Positions 6,340 to 13,790 are shown, numbered from the stretch's first letter. The stretch is 14,010 bases of DNA from CAYNOZ01 sp964398955 (GCA_964398955.1 CAYNOZ010000040.1:1-14010), one strand, 5' to 3'. A program made the numbers and translations. The notes: generated from the letters alone by a model not told the origin.

Positions 6340-7557
6340 ATGAACTGGCACAAAGACATCGACTTAGAAAATGTATTCGAACTCCAACCGGCCCGACCAA
6401 TAACATACTTCGGAATAGGAGCCATCCAAAAATTTGATAACATAATGTCAAAACTAGAAAAAGAAAAAGAAAAAGCACTAATAATTACAGGAAGTTCCTC
6501 ATACAAAAAATCAGGAGCATGGGACACAGTAAAACCCGTTCTAGAAGAAAAAAACATAGAATACAATCACTACGACGACGTAAGACCAAACCCAACATTC
6601 GACTACTGCGACAAAATAGCAGAACAAGGAATAGAAAACGGAATAGATCTAATAATATCAATAGGCGGAGGCAGCCCACACGACACAGCCAAAACAGTAG
6701 CAGCACTAATAGAAAATCCTGAAAAAACCGCAGAAGACTTCTACCTAAAAGGAGACCCAATCAAACAAGCAACAGACATAATCAACATAAACCTAACCCA
6801 CGGAACAGGAAGCGAAGTCGACAGAGTAGCAGTAGCACAATGCGACGAACGCCAAGAAAAACCAGCCATACTATCCAAATCACTATACCCAAGATACTCA
6901 ATAGAAGACCCAGAACTAACCACAACACTACCAAAACAACAAACAATATCAACAACAATAGACGCCCTAAACCACGTAACAGAAGCAGCAACCACAACAG
7001 TAACCAACCCATACTCAATCAACCTAGCAAAACAAACAACAGAACTAATAGAAAAATACCTACCAAAAGCCAAAGAAAACCCAGAAAACCTAACAGCAAG
7101 ATACTACCTAATGTACGCATCAGCAATAGCAGGAATATCATTCGACATAGGACTACTCCACATGACACACGCCTTCGAACACACACTAAGCGCCTACGAC
7201 CCAGACGTAACCCACGGCCTAGGACTAGGAGCACTACTACCATCAATAGTAAAATCCATCTACCCAGAAACCGCAGACATAATAGCAGACGTCTACAAAC
7301 CAATCGTACCAGAACTAGAAGGAAAACCAAAAGAAGCTGACTACGCAGCTGAAAAAATAGAAGAATGGTTATTCGAAGTAGGATGCGACGTAAAACTAAA
7401 AGACCTAGGATTCAAACAAGAAGAAATACCAGAACTAGTAGAAGACACAATGAACTCAGCAATATCAGGAGCACTAATACCACTAACACCAATCGACGTC
7501 AACGAAGAAACAGTAACAACAATATTCCAAGAATCAATGACACCAATACATAAATAA
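6340..7557 (+). CDS. Iron-containing alcohol dehydrogenase
   Basis: Group III, metal-dependent NAD(P)-linked alcohol dehydrogenase, cytoplasmic, of normal family length (405 residues). The Rossmann-like N-terminal domain has the dinucleotide motif SIGGGSPHDTAK around 107-118 and the following THGTGSEVD at 153-161. The expected metal ligands are all present: Asp208 and His212 in TIDALNHVTEA, His277 in THAFEH, and His292 in THGLGLGALLP. The physiological substrate is not evident; an aldehyde reductase role in redox balancing is possible. The gene is monocistronic and preceded by the structured 6105-6240 region. Its codon use is striking: third positions are almost all A or C (all 20 codons from 6841), and 6841-6900 is 73% A+C, unlike the PEBP gene just upstream. 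ATG 6340 follows GATGGTTG. Confidence 0.93.
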   Translation: MNWHKDIDLENVFELQPARPITYFGIGAIQKFDNIMSKLEKEKEKALIITGSSSYKKSGAWDTVKPVLEEKNIEYNHYDDVRPNPTFDYCDKIAEQGIENGIDLIISIGGGSPHDTAKTVAALIENPEKTAEDFYLKGDPIKQATDIININLTHGTGSEVDRVAVAQCDERQEKPAILSKSLYPRYSIEDPELTTTLPKQQTISTTIDALNHVTEAATTTVTNPYSINLAKQTTELIEKYLPKAKENPENLTARYYLMYASAIAGISFDIGLLHMTHAFEHTLSAYDPDVTHGLGLGALLPSIVKSIYPETADIIADVYKPIVPELEGKPKEADYAAEKIEEWLFEVGCDVKLKDLGFKQEEIPELVEDTMNSAISGALIPLTPIDVNEETVTTIFQESMTPIHK

Positions 7558-7712
7558 CGAAAACCAAGAAGTCAACAAAAAACAAAAACCATAAAAAATA
7601 ATTAATTTACTCTAAATCTTTTTCAATATCTTCAAATACTTTTTCCAACCTCTACCTCACATTTATTTTGATATTAAAAGCATTTTCGGGGTAATGAAAC
7701 AAAAAGTAGTAA
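7558..7712. other. Convergent intergenic spacer
   Basis: A/T-rich region between convergent genes, presumably holding terminators for both. T runs occur on both strands, but I see no strong hairpin. Confidence 0.4.
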
Positions 7713-8720
7713 TTAAAATTTTTGAATATTTAAAGTTCTTACAGAAGCATCTATTTTAAAAGAAGTTTTCCATTCTGCAATCTGGTTAAAATCTTCAACA
7801 AATTTGCTTGACAGAATCCTTCCATTTGAAGTTACCATCATTAAATTATTCGAATCCTGTTTAGGGATAATAAATTCTTTAACCATATCTTTCATAGGTT
7901 TTCTTAATCCCTTTGAGGCATCTACCCATTTTTCATTTGTTCCTGGTTTAAACATAACTCTTCCATCTTTTCCAATTCTCTTGGCTGGACCAGTAATCAG
8001 AATATTTGGCTGGATGGGATGGAAGATAATTGATCTGGTATAATCATTAATATCTCTTGTCCAGGTTTTACCCTCATTTTCAGTTGAGTAAACCCCTCCA
8101 CCGGTTGCTAAATAGATGTTTTCTTCGTTTTTTGGATTGATAGCTATTTCATGGACATCCCAGTGTATTTTTTCACTTTCTATTGACCAAGTTTTACCTT
8201 TATTATTAGATTTCATCAGACCTCCTTGTTCAACACCGACGTATATCTCATCTGGATCTTCCGGATGAATTTCAATTGTTCTTGCAGCTCCTGATCTAGG
8301 CGAATAAGGTAAATACCATTTATCAGAATTATCTACTTCTCTAATACTTAAATTTTCAAAGTCTTCCCCTTTATTAGAGGAGTAATAAAGGTTTGCTGGT
8401 TCTGTACCTACGTATATTTCATCAGAGTTTTCCGGTGAAAATTTTACTTCCCTTATATAATTATCCAATATTTCTTCTCCAACCTTTTCACAAGTTCCAT
8501 TTAGGGCTTTGCACTTATACAATCCATCTCCATATGTTCCACAATACAAGATCTTCGGGTTATTAGGATCTCTTTTAACTACTTCAACTTTCTTATCTTT
8601 CAGTTTTCTACTCTTAATTTTCCAATTTTCTTTCTTATTTAAAAGATTAGAGGATCTAAGAACATATAGTCCTTGATCAGTGCCTAAATCTATATTATAG
8701 ATATTTTCACTTCCTAATAT
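7713..8720 (-). CDS. BNR/Asp-box beta-propeller protein (sortilin/YCF48-like), 5' end uncertain
   Basis: Repeat protein of the beta-propeller type. Repeated blades of the form DPxxPDEIYVGTExxGLYxS and Asp-box motifs are seen, such as SNNKGKTW, STENEGKTW and the degenerate SSNKGEDF. Such proteins resemble sialidase-like or photosystem-assembly-factor-like propellers and often bind ligands or proteins. There is no catalytic signature and no signal peptide in the visible part. The first usual start is TTG at 8549 (278 residues), but the frame stays open to a TGA at 8721-8723. The extra 57 codons continue the propeller pattern (DLGTDQGLYVL, then KRDPNNPKILYCGTYGDG), so the true gene is longer. 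No ATG, GTG or TTG exists in that stretch; a GTG at 8710 lies in another frame. An indel, a nonstandard start or a broken 5' end is likely. It lies just downstream of the 5S gene. Confidence 0.75.
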   Translation of the reverse strand: MLGSENIYNIDLGTDQGLYVLRSSNLLNKKENWKIKSRKLKDKKVEVVKRDPNNPKILYCGTYGDGLYKCKALNGTCEKVGEEILDNYIREVKFSPENSDEIYVGTEPANLYYSSNKGEDFENLSIREVDNSDKWYLPYSPRSGAARTIEIHPEDPDEIYVGVEQGGLMKSNNKGKTWSIESEKIHWDVHEIAINPKNEENIYLATGGGVYSTENEGKTWTRDINDYTRSIIFHPIQPNILITGPAKRIGKDGRVMFKPGTNEKWVDASKGLRKPMKDMVKEFIIPKQDSNNLMMVTSNGRILSSKFVEDFNQIAEWKTSFKIDASVRTLNIQKF

Positions 8721-8781
8721 TCAGAAATTGTTAAAATTTTTGGTGAGTTTATCTAAAATAGTTAGATTTTTGGGTTATAAG

Positions 8782-8895
8782 GGCAACGGTGTCTATTTTT
8801 TCCCGCAAGAAGACAGTACCACATTGATCGCTGGCGGGCTTATCTTCCGTGTTCAGGTTGGGTACGGGGTAGATCCCGCCGCCTTGACCGTTGCC
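8782..8895 (-). rRNA. 5S ribosomal RNA
   Basis: On the minus strand the segment begins GGCAACGGTC, contains the conserved archaeal 5S core CCTGAACACGGAAGATAAGC followed by CCGCCAGCG, and ends with a sequence complementary to its 5' end (CCGTTGCC), forming helix I. The length of about 114 bases is slightly short for an archaeal 5S. No 16S, 23S or tRNA gene is next to it, so it is a solitary 5S gene with its own promoter. Ends are set by the helix I pairing and could be off by one or two bases. Confidence 0.93.
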
Positions 8896-8913
8896 ATTTA
8901 AAAATTTTCAACT

Positions 8914-8927
8914 TTATTTATAAGTAT
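8914..8927 (-). promoter_or_regulatory. TATA box of the 5S rRNA gene
   Basis: CTTATAAATAAAG on the minus strand is centred near 8920, about 25 bases upstream of the 5S 5' end at 8895. That is the standard archaeal TBP-box distance. Confidence 0.65.
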
Positions 8928-9033
8928 TATGATCTCAGTTATATATTTTCTAATTTGTTTTTTATATTATTTTTATTATTTGTGTTGGATCTTATCGTTT
9001 CAGAGTTTAAAGACTTAGTTAATTTAAAAAGTT

Positions 9034-10107
9034 TTAATTCCAGTTTGAATATTCGTTTTTGCTTTGGTTGTATGGATCGGCGTTCCACCAGTCGAAGTTG
9101 TTTCTTGAAACGTAGTATTTTGTATTGTTTATGGTTTCTCCTTCTATGTATTCTTGGGGGTTTTCTTTGATTTCTTGGGGGTTGTAGTAATTGGGGTCCC
9201 AGATGATTTCGTCTACTTGGTATTTTTCTTTCCATTTGTTGTAGGTGATTTCATAGTTGTTCTTTTTCCATTTTTGGTACATTCTCCATTTTGTTGAGTA
9301 TTTTCTATATTTTCCGTTTTTTGTTTCTATTATTCCTGGTGGATGGTAATTGTTTTTGGTTAGATATGTTGTTTCTATTGCTACTTGATCTCCGTTTTCG
9401 AGTTGTACTATTAGCCAGCTGTGGTATTCTTTGTTTTCTTTCGGTATTTTTGATAGATCTTGGTTAGTTGCTATTTTAGTGTTGAAGCCTGATCCTTCTA
9501 AAATCCATTCTAGTATTGATGTTGATTCTGAGCATGTGAAGATACTTTGTTTTTCATATTTTCTGAGTACTATTTGATTTAGTAGGTTGTTTAGTCCTTC
9601 TATGTTTTTTTGTTGTGGTATGTCGAAGTTGGTTATTGTTACTTCTTCTGATACTTTATAGTAGTAATTTAGATTTTTTAGGGGGTATTTATTTTGGTTT
9701 GATTTGTTTGTTATTGGGTTTATTGTTGGGTTTAGTTTGACGGATTTTTGTACTGTTTCTCCTTGGAAGATTTCTGGTGGTGTTATGTTTGATGACATTT
9801 GTTGTGATAGTGCTATTCCGAAACCTGTTATTAGGATTAGGATTAGAATTGTTATTTTTGTTAGTTTTTTTAGGTTTTTAGATTTTTTATTTGTTTTAAT
9901 TGTGTTTTTATTTGTTTTATTGTTCTGTTTTGTGTTCCAATTGTTTTTGAGGATTTTTTCTTGATTTGGGTTTTTTGTCCATGTTGGTATTTCTTCGCAT
10001 TCGTGGTTTGGTGGTAGTCTGTGTTCTTTGCAGTATATTCCTTTGCATAGGTCACATTTGTAGGGGATTCCTTTTATTTCTTTTTTACAGTAGTCGCAGG
10101 TGACCAT
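9034..10107 (-). CDS. AN1-type zinc finger, membrane-anchored, transglutaminase-like protein
   Basis: Three-part 357-residue protein. Residues 4-37 are a textbook AN1 zinc finger (Cys4, Cys7, Cys18, Cys21, Cys26, His29, His35, Cys37). A Lys/Asn/Thr-rich linker at 45-82 precedes one transmembrane helix at about 84-103 (TKITILILILITGFGIAL). The rest probably lies outside the cell and looks like a transglutaminase/cysteine-protease fold: Cys192 heads a helix (FTCSESTSILEWIL), His229 stands in YHSWLIVQL, and Glu245 in VAIETTY, giving a Cys-His-acid order. The final 100 residues are aromatic and Asn-rich. With the zinc finger inside and the catalytic-like domain outside, it may be a sensor or envelope-processing enzyme; that is inference. 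The coding strand is extremely A/C-biased, since 9661-9720 of the plus strand contains no C. The ATG at 10107 is clear. Confidence 0.8.
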   Translation of the reverse strand: MVTCDYCKKEIKGIPYKCDLCKGIYCKEHRLPPNHECEEIPTWTKNPNQEKILKNNWNTKQNNKTNKNTIKTNKKSKNLKKLTKITILILILITGFGIALSQQMSSNITPPEIFQGETVQKSVKLNPTINPITNKSNQNKYPLKNLNYYYKVSEEVTITNFDIPQQKNIEGLNNLLNQIVLRKYEKQSIFTCSESTSILEWILEGSGFNTKIATNQDLSKIPKENKEYHSWLIVQLENGDQVAIETTYLTKNNYHPPGIIETKNGKYRKYSTKWRMYQKWKKNNYEITYNKWKEKYQVDEIIWDPNYYNPQEIKENPQEYIEGETINNTKYYVSRNNFDWWNADPYNQSKNEYSNWN

Positions 10108-10165
10108 TTTTATCTATTTGGTTTTAGTTGTTTTCGGTTAAATTTGTTTTGTTGGGGTTTTTTCT

Positions 10166-10395
10166 TCAGGTTTTTTGGTTTTGATTTTGTTTTAGGTATT
10201 TTTTTGTGGTTTGGTTGAATTTTTTGGGGTTTACTAGGTTTGTTGGGTTTTTTCCTTCTTTTATTGTTTTTATTTTGGCGTTTGGTATTTGTTTTTTTGT
10301 TTGTTGTGACATTTGTTTGTAGTATTTTGGGTTTCTGTTTCCTATTATGATCAGTGTTGGGGTTTTTATTTGTTTTATTTGTTTGAGAAGGTTTA
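10166..10395 (-). CDS. Alpha/beta hydrolase-fold protein, C-terminal fragment cut by the assembly gap
   Basis: The minus-strand frame entering from the gap at 10395 and ending at TGA 10168-10166 encodes 75 residues. Their order is the C-terminal end of an alpha/beta hydrolase: IKTPTLIIIGNRNP (strand 7 region), a helix, IPNAKIKTI (strand 8), then EGKNPTNLVNPKKFN and a final helix KKYLKQ. In active relatives the first segment is GxxDP and the last is GHxxxxENPxEF. Here the acid is Asn (GNRN) and the catalytic His is Lys (EGKNP), so both triad residues look lost. The nucleophile would lie in the missing part. It was recognised by pattern. It ends 58 bases upstream of the AN1 gene on the same strand and could be co-transcribed. 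It has the same A/C codon dialect and N/K/Q/T-rich composition. Confidence 0.7.
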
Positions 10396-10495
10396 NNNNN
10401 NNNNNNNNNNNNNNNNNNNNNNNNNNNNNNNNNNNNNNNNNNNNNNNNNNNNNNNNNNNNNNNNNNNNNNNNNNNNNNNNNNNNNNNNNNNNNNN
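10396..10495. other. Assembly gap (100 N)
   Basis: Exactly 100 undetermined bases, the conventional size for a scaffold gap of unknown length. The hydrolase fragment to its left is truncated by it. Genes to the left and right should not be assumed to be neighbours at this spacing. Confidence 0.97.
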
Positions 10496-10827
10496 TGATT
10501 AAACAGGGTTTTTGTTGTGAAATTCTTTTTCTTAATAAATTTTTATTTTTATTTTTTTATCCAATTTGATTTTTTTATTGACTTTATTTATCCAAAAAAT
10601 TTTAATATTGATGAATCTTAGTTTTGAATGGTGAGATTTTAAATTTGAAGATGAAGCTTGTAATAGGAGTTATTTATTGCTGATAAAAGGTTTTAAAGAT
10701 ATATAAACAACCTATTTGAAATAATTTCCTAAATTTCAGTTATTCATTATTTTTCATGGTTATTTGGTTTAAATAACTCCTATAAATTGTTTCATCTATA
10801 AGAAGAAGTTTTTAGGAGGTGTTATAT
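10496..10827 (+). promoter_or_regulatory. Promoter region of the argF operon with a 14-bp inverted repeat
   Basis: This is a noncoding A/T-rich region. ATAGGAGTTATTTA at 10663-10676 and TAAATAACTCCTAT at 10770-10783 are a perfect 14-bp inverted repeat separated by 93 bases. The second arm runs into TATAAA at 10781-10786, a plausible TATA box. Another TATA-like sequence (GATATATAAAC, about 10698-10708) lies between the arms. Paired operators for a looping or Lrp-type regulator are possible, as is a long stem in a transcript started further upstream. Confidence 0.45.
10814..10821 (+). promoter_or_regulatory. Shine-Dalgarno that sets the argF start
   Basis: AGGAGGTG is complementary to the archaeal 16S 3' end and lies six bases before TTG 10828. 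It overlaps the alternative GTG at 10819, which is therefore not the start. Confidence 0.7.
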
Positions 10828-11751
10828 TTGAAAGATTTAAGTGGTAAAGATATTGTTTGGTTACATGACCTAAGTAATGAAGACATTAGATCGATTTTAA
10901 AAACTGCTGAAAATTTAAAGATTGCAAAAAGAACAGGAAAACCTCATAGAAGATTGGAGGAAAAATCCTTAGCAATGGTATTTCAAAAGCCTTCAACAAG
11001 AACTCGAACCAGTTTCGAAGTAGGTATGACAGAACTTGGAGGACACGCATTATACCTTAGTACTAGAGATTTGCAGCTTAGAAGAGGAGAAACAATAGAA
11101 GATACGGCAAAAGTGCTAAGTAGATATACTGATGGAATAATGGCTAGAGTATATGAACACAAAGATATTGAAGACTTAGCTAAAAACTCTAATGTACCTG
11201 TACTTAACGGTTTAAGCGATTTAGTACATCCAATACAAGTAATTAGTGACTTATTCACTATAAAAGAGAAAAAAGATACCTTTGATCTAGACCTAACATT
11301 CATTGGAGACGGTAACAACTTAGCCCACTCACTAATGTTCGGTGGAGCCAAAGTAGGAATGAATGTTAAAGTTATCACACCAGAAGGATACGAACCAAAT
11401 CAAGAAGTAGTAAAATTAGCTAAAGAAGATGCCAAAACTACCGACACCAACATAGAAATTACGAATGACGTAGATGAGGTTGAAGGATCTGACATAGTTT
11501 ACACAGATGTCTGGGCAAGCATGGGAGAAGAAGATGAGAGAGAAGAAAGATTAAATAATTTCCAACCATACCAAGTAGACCAAGACCTAATGAATAAAAC
11601 TGACAAAAACAGCATATTCATGCATTGTTTACCTGCGCACAGAGAAGAAGAAGTCACTGGAGAAGTAGCGGACGGACCAAGATCAGTAATATTCGATCAA
11701 GCAGAGAACAGACTACACGCACAAAAAGCAGTACTAGCCTTAACAATGTAG
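10828..11751 (+). CDS. argF: Ornithine carbamoyltransferase
   Basis: Transfers a carbamoyl group from carbamoyl phosphate to ornithine to give citrulline, in arginine synthesis; the reverse direction serves arginine or citrulline degradation. The 307-residue protein carries the carbamoyl-phosphate loop STRTRTS at 56-62, HPIQ at 134-137, GDGNNLAHSL at 160-169, DVWASMGEE at 227-235, and the ornithine-type HCLPAHR at 266-272. The last of these separates it from aspartate carbamoyltransferase. All catalytic motifs are intact and the length is normal. The start is TTG 10828 after a strong AGGAGGTG. The COG2403 gene begins 11 bases after the stop, so the two are probably one operon. The direction of use in the cell cannot be decided here: no argG, argH or carbamate kinase gene is in view. 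Confidence 0.93.
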   Translation: MKDLSGKDIVWLHDLSNEDIRSILKTAENLKIAKRTGKPHRRLEEKSLAMVFQKPSTRTRTSFEVGMTELGGHALYLSTRDLQLRRGETIEDTAKVLSRYTDGIMARVYEHKDIEDLAKNSNVPVLNGLSDLVHPIQVISDLFTIKEKKDTFDLDLTFIGDGNNLAHSLMFGGAKVGMNVKVITPEGYEPNQEVVKLAKEDAKTTDTNIEITNDVDEVEGSDIVYTDVWASMGEEDEREERLNNFQPYQVDQDLMNKTDKNSIFMHCLPAHREEEVTGEVADGPRSVIFDQAENRLHAQKAVLALTM

Positions 11752-11762
11752 AAAGTGATATT

Positions 11763-13130
11763 ATGGTTAAAAAAACAAAACAAAATGATAAAAAAGAAGA
11801 AAATAAAAAGAAAAAAGTAATAATAATGGGAGCAGCAGGAAGAGACTTCCACGATTTCAACACATGCTTCAGAGAAAACGAGGAATATGAAGTAGTAGGA
11901 TTTACAGCCACCCAAATACCATACATTGAAAATAGAGAATACCCATCAGATCTTTCAGGAGAACTATATCCAAATGGTATCAAAATCTACGATGAAGAAG
12001 AACTACCAAAACTAATAGAAGAAGAAAATATTGACCAAGTCATATTATCCTACAGCGACTTATCCCATGAATATGTAATGCATAAAGCATCAATAGCTCT
12101 TTCAAACGGAGCAGACTTCAGATTAATGGGTCCAGAACATTATCAAATTGAATCAGACAAACCTATAATATCTGTTGGAGCAGTAAGAACAGGATGTGGG
12201 AAAAGCCAAACCACAAGAAAAATAGCTACAATTTTAGATAATAAAGGATACAATGTAGTTGTAATAAGACATCCTATGCCATATGGAGACCTATCAAAAC
12301 AAAAAATACAAAGATATTCAGAATACAAAGACCTAGACAAATATGAATGCACAATCGAAGAAAGAGAAGAATATGAACCATACATAGACAAAGAAATAAC
12401 TCTATACTCAGGCGTTGACTACGAACTAATACTCGAAGAAGCTGAAAAAGAAGCAGACGTAATCCTATGGGATGGAGGAAACAATGAACCTCCATTCTAC
12501 AAACCAGACCTACACGTAGTAGTAACAGACCCACACAGACCTGAATCAGAAACAAAATACCATCCAGGAGAAGCAAACCTAAGAATGGCAGACATAGCAA
12601 TCATAAACAAAGAAGCAACAGCAGAACCAAAAGGAATAGAAAAAGTAAGAAAAAATATACAAGAACTCAACCCAGAAGCCAACATAATAGATGCCGCATC
12701 ACCACTCCTAGTGGAAGAACCCTCAAAAATCAAAGGAAAAAAAGCATTAGTAGTAGAAGACGGACCAACACTAACCCACGGAGACATGAAATACGGAGCA
12801 GGAACAATAGCAGCAAGAAAATACGGATCTAAAGAAATAATAAACCCAAAACCATACGCCATAGGAACAATAAAACAAACCTACGAAAAATTCCCACAAA
12901 TAGGAAAAGTACTACCAGCAATGGGATACAGTAAAAAACAAATCAAAGAACTTGAACAAACCATCAACAAATCAGAAGCTGAAATAGTAGTATCAGGAAC
13001 CCCAATAAACCTAGAAAAAATAATAAACGTCCAAAAACCAATAATAAGAGTCAAATACGAACTCGACGAAATCGGAGAACCAGACCTAAATCAAATAATA
13101 GAAAAATTTGAAAAAAAACAACTAAAATAA
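11763..13130 (+). CDS. Cyclic 2,3-diphosphoglycerate synthetase-like P-loop protein (COG2403 family)
   Basis: A 455-residue P-loop NTPase. After a Lys-rich N-terminus, VIIMGAAGRDFHDFNTCFRE (19-38) opens a Rossmann-like domain with TATQIPYIENREYP and the SGELYPNGI segment characteristic of this family. The nucleotide-binding loop GAVRTGCGKSQTT is at 139-151, and a conserved ILWDGGNNEPPF stands further on. Relatives are annotated as predicted GTPases or cyclic 2,3-diphosphoglycerate synthetase; the Methanothermus fervidus enzyme is about this size and makes a thermo- and osmoprotectant. Its operon with ornithine carbamoyltransferase argues instead, or in addition, for a role around carbamoyl phosphate or arginine metabolism. 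I start it at ATG 11763, because frames further upstream lie over argF. A/C-ending codons increase along the gene (12661-12720 is 70% A+C). Confidence 0.82.
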   Translation: MVKKTKQNDKKEENKKKKVIIMGAAGRDFHDFNTCFRENEEYEVVGFTATQIPYIENREYPSDLSGELYPNGIKIYDEEELPKLIEEENIDQVILSYSDLSHEYVMHKASIALSNGADFRLMGPEHYQIESDKPIISVGAVRTGCGKSQTTRKIATILDNKGYNVVVIRHPMPYGDLSKQKIQRYSEYKDLDKYECTIEEREEYEPYIDKEITLYSGVDYELILEEAEKEADVILWDGGNNEPPFYKPDLHVVVTDPHRPESETKYHPGEANLRMADIAIINKEATAEPKGIEKVRKNIQELNPEANIIDAASPLLVEEPSKIKGKKALVVEDGPTLTHGDMKYGAGTIAARKYGSKEIINPKPYAIGTIKQTYEKFPQIGKVLPAMGYSKKQIKELEQTINKSEAEIVVSGTPINLEKIINVQKPIIRVKYELDEIGEPDLNQIIEKFEKKQLK

Positions 13131-13325
13131 AATTCCTTTATCTCATTATTTTTAAAAATTATTCAAAATAATGATTTATCTACAAAATCAAATATACAAT
13201 TAAATTAGATAATAAGATTCTAATTCGAAAAAAAATTTACAAGAAGATAAGGTGATCAAATTATCTAAGATTTAAAGTTAAATAAAATTCCCAAAATTAG
13301 ATTAAGAAAATAGATTATAAAGTCC
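13131..13325. other. Convergent intergenic region
   Basis: A/T-rich spacer between convergent genes with no RNA or ORF I can support. ATTATTTT at 13145-13152 with AAAATAAT at 13165-13172 forms a weak hairpin that may help terminate the operon. A GGTGATC at 13251-13257 looks like a Shine-Dalgarno, but only a tiny frame follows. Confidence 0.35.
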
Positions 13326-13781
13326 TTATAGCTTTTTTAAAATTATATTAGTTTTAGTCTCGATAACTCCATTTACATCAGAGATTTTAGTTAAAAGATC
13401 TTCTAAATCAGATTTCCCTACTTTAATTACAAGGTCTATATCTCCTGTTACTCTAGAAGCATTGTTCGTTAATTCTTCTACCTTTTCATAAACTTCATTT
13501 CTCATATTCGGATCAACTTTTACGGTTATTAAAGCTTCGTTACCTTGACCACCAAGTAGTTCCATCCCCTTCTTTGTTATATCTAAGAAACTTCTACCAG
13601 TTCTTATAAAATCATCTTCCTTTAACTCTCTTAAATGATTGCTTAAAGCTTGTCTAGTTATTCCAAAGTCGTCAGAAATTTTTCCCTGATCCTCTTCTAT
13701 TGTTTGAACTTCAATTTCTTCTCCTTCCCTATACAATTTCTCCAAAACTTCTTTCTGTCTTTTGGTTAAATCTGATTCCAA
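13326..13781 (-). CDS. Lrp/AsnC-type transcriptional regulator
   Basis: A 151-residue regulator. Residues 5-75 form a winged helix-turn-helix, with DFGITRQALSNHLRELKEDDFI as turn and recognition helix, and RSFLDITKKGMELL closing the wing. Residues 82-151 match the ligand-binding/oligomerisation (RAM) domain: ALITVKVDPN, a helix, VTGDIDLVIKVGKSDLEDLL, and a final NGVIETKTNIILKK strand. Such proteins usually act as dimers or octamers that sense amino acids. The start is TTG 13781 with GGTGAT just upstream. Its promoter has an inverted repeat around the TATA box, so self-repression is likely. It converges on the argF operon, and control of that operon is possible but not shown. Confidence 0.88.
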   Translation of the reverse strand: MESDLTKRQKEVLEKLYREGEEIEVQTIEEDQGKISDDFGITRQALSNHLRELKEDDFIRTGRSFLDITKKGMELLGGQGNEALITVKVDPNMRNEVYEKVEELTNNASRVTGDIDLVIKVGKSDLEDLLTKISDVNGVIETKTNIILKKL

Positions 13782-13790
13782 ACTATCACC

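Noticed and set aside
6840..7340. Long alternative-frame ORFs on both strands inside the alcohol dehydrogenase gene
   Set aside because: Their Arg/Asn/Thr-rich or Leu/Val-rich translations are by-products of the A/C codon bias of the real gene, which carries all family motifs.
7600..7655. Minus-strand mini-ORF (MEKVFEDIEKDLE) after a GAGG-like sequence
   Set aside because: At only 13 codons with no recognisable relation to neighbours, it could equally be chance in a convergent spacer.
10313..10498. Plus-strand ORF running through the gap
   Set aside because: More than half of it is N; the minus strand here encodes the hydrolase-like C-terminus.
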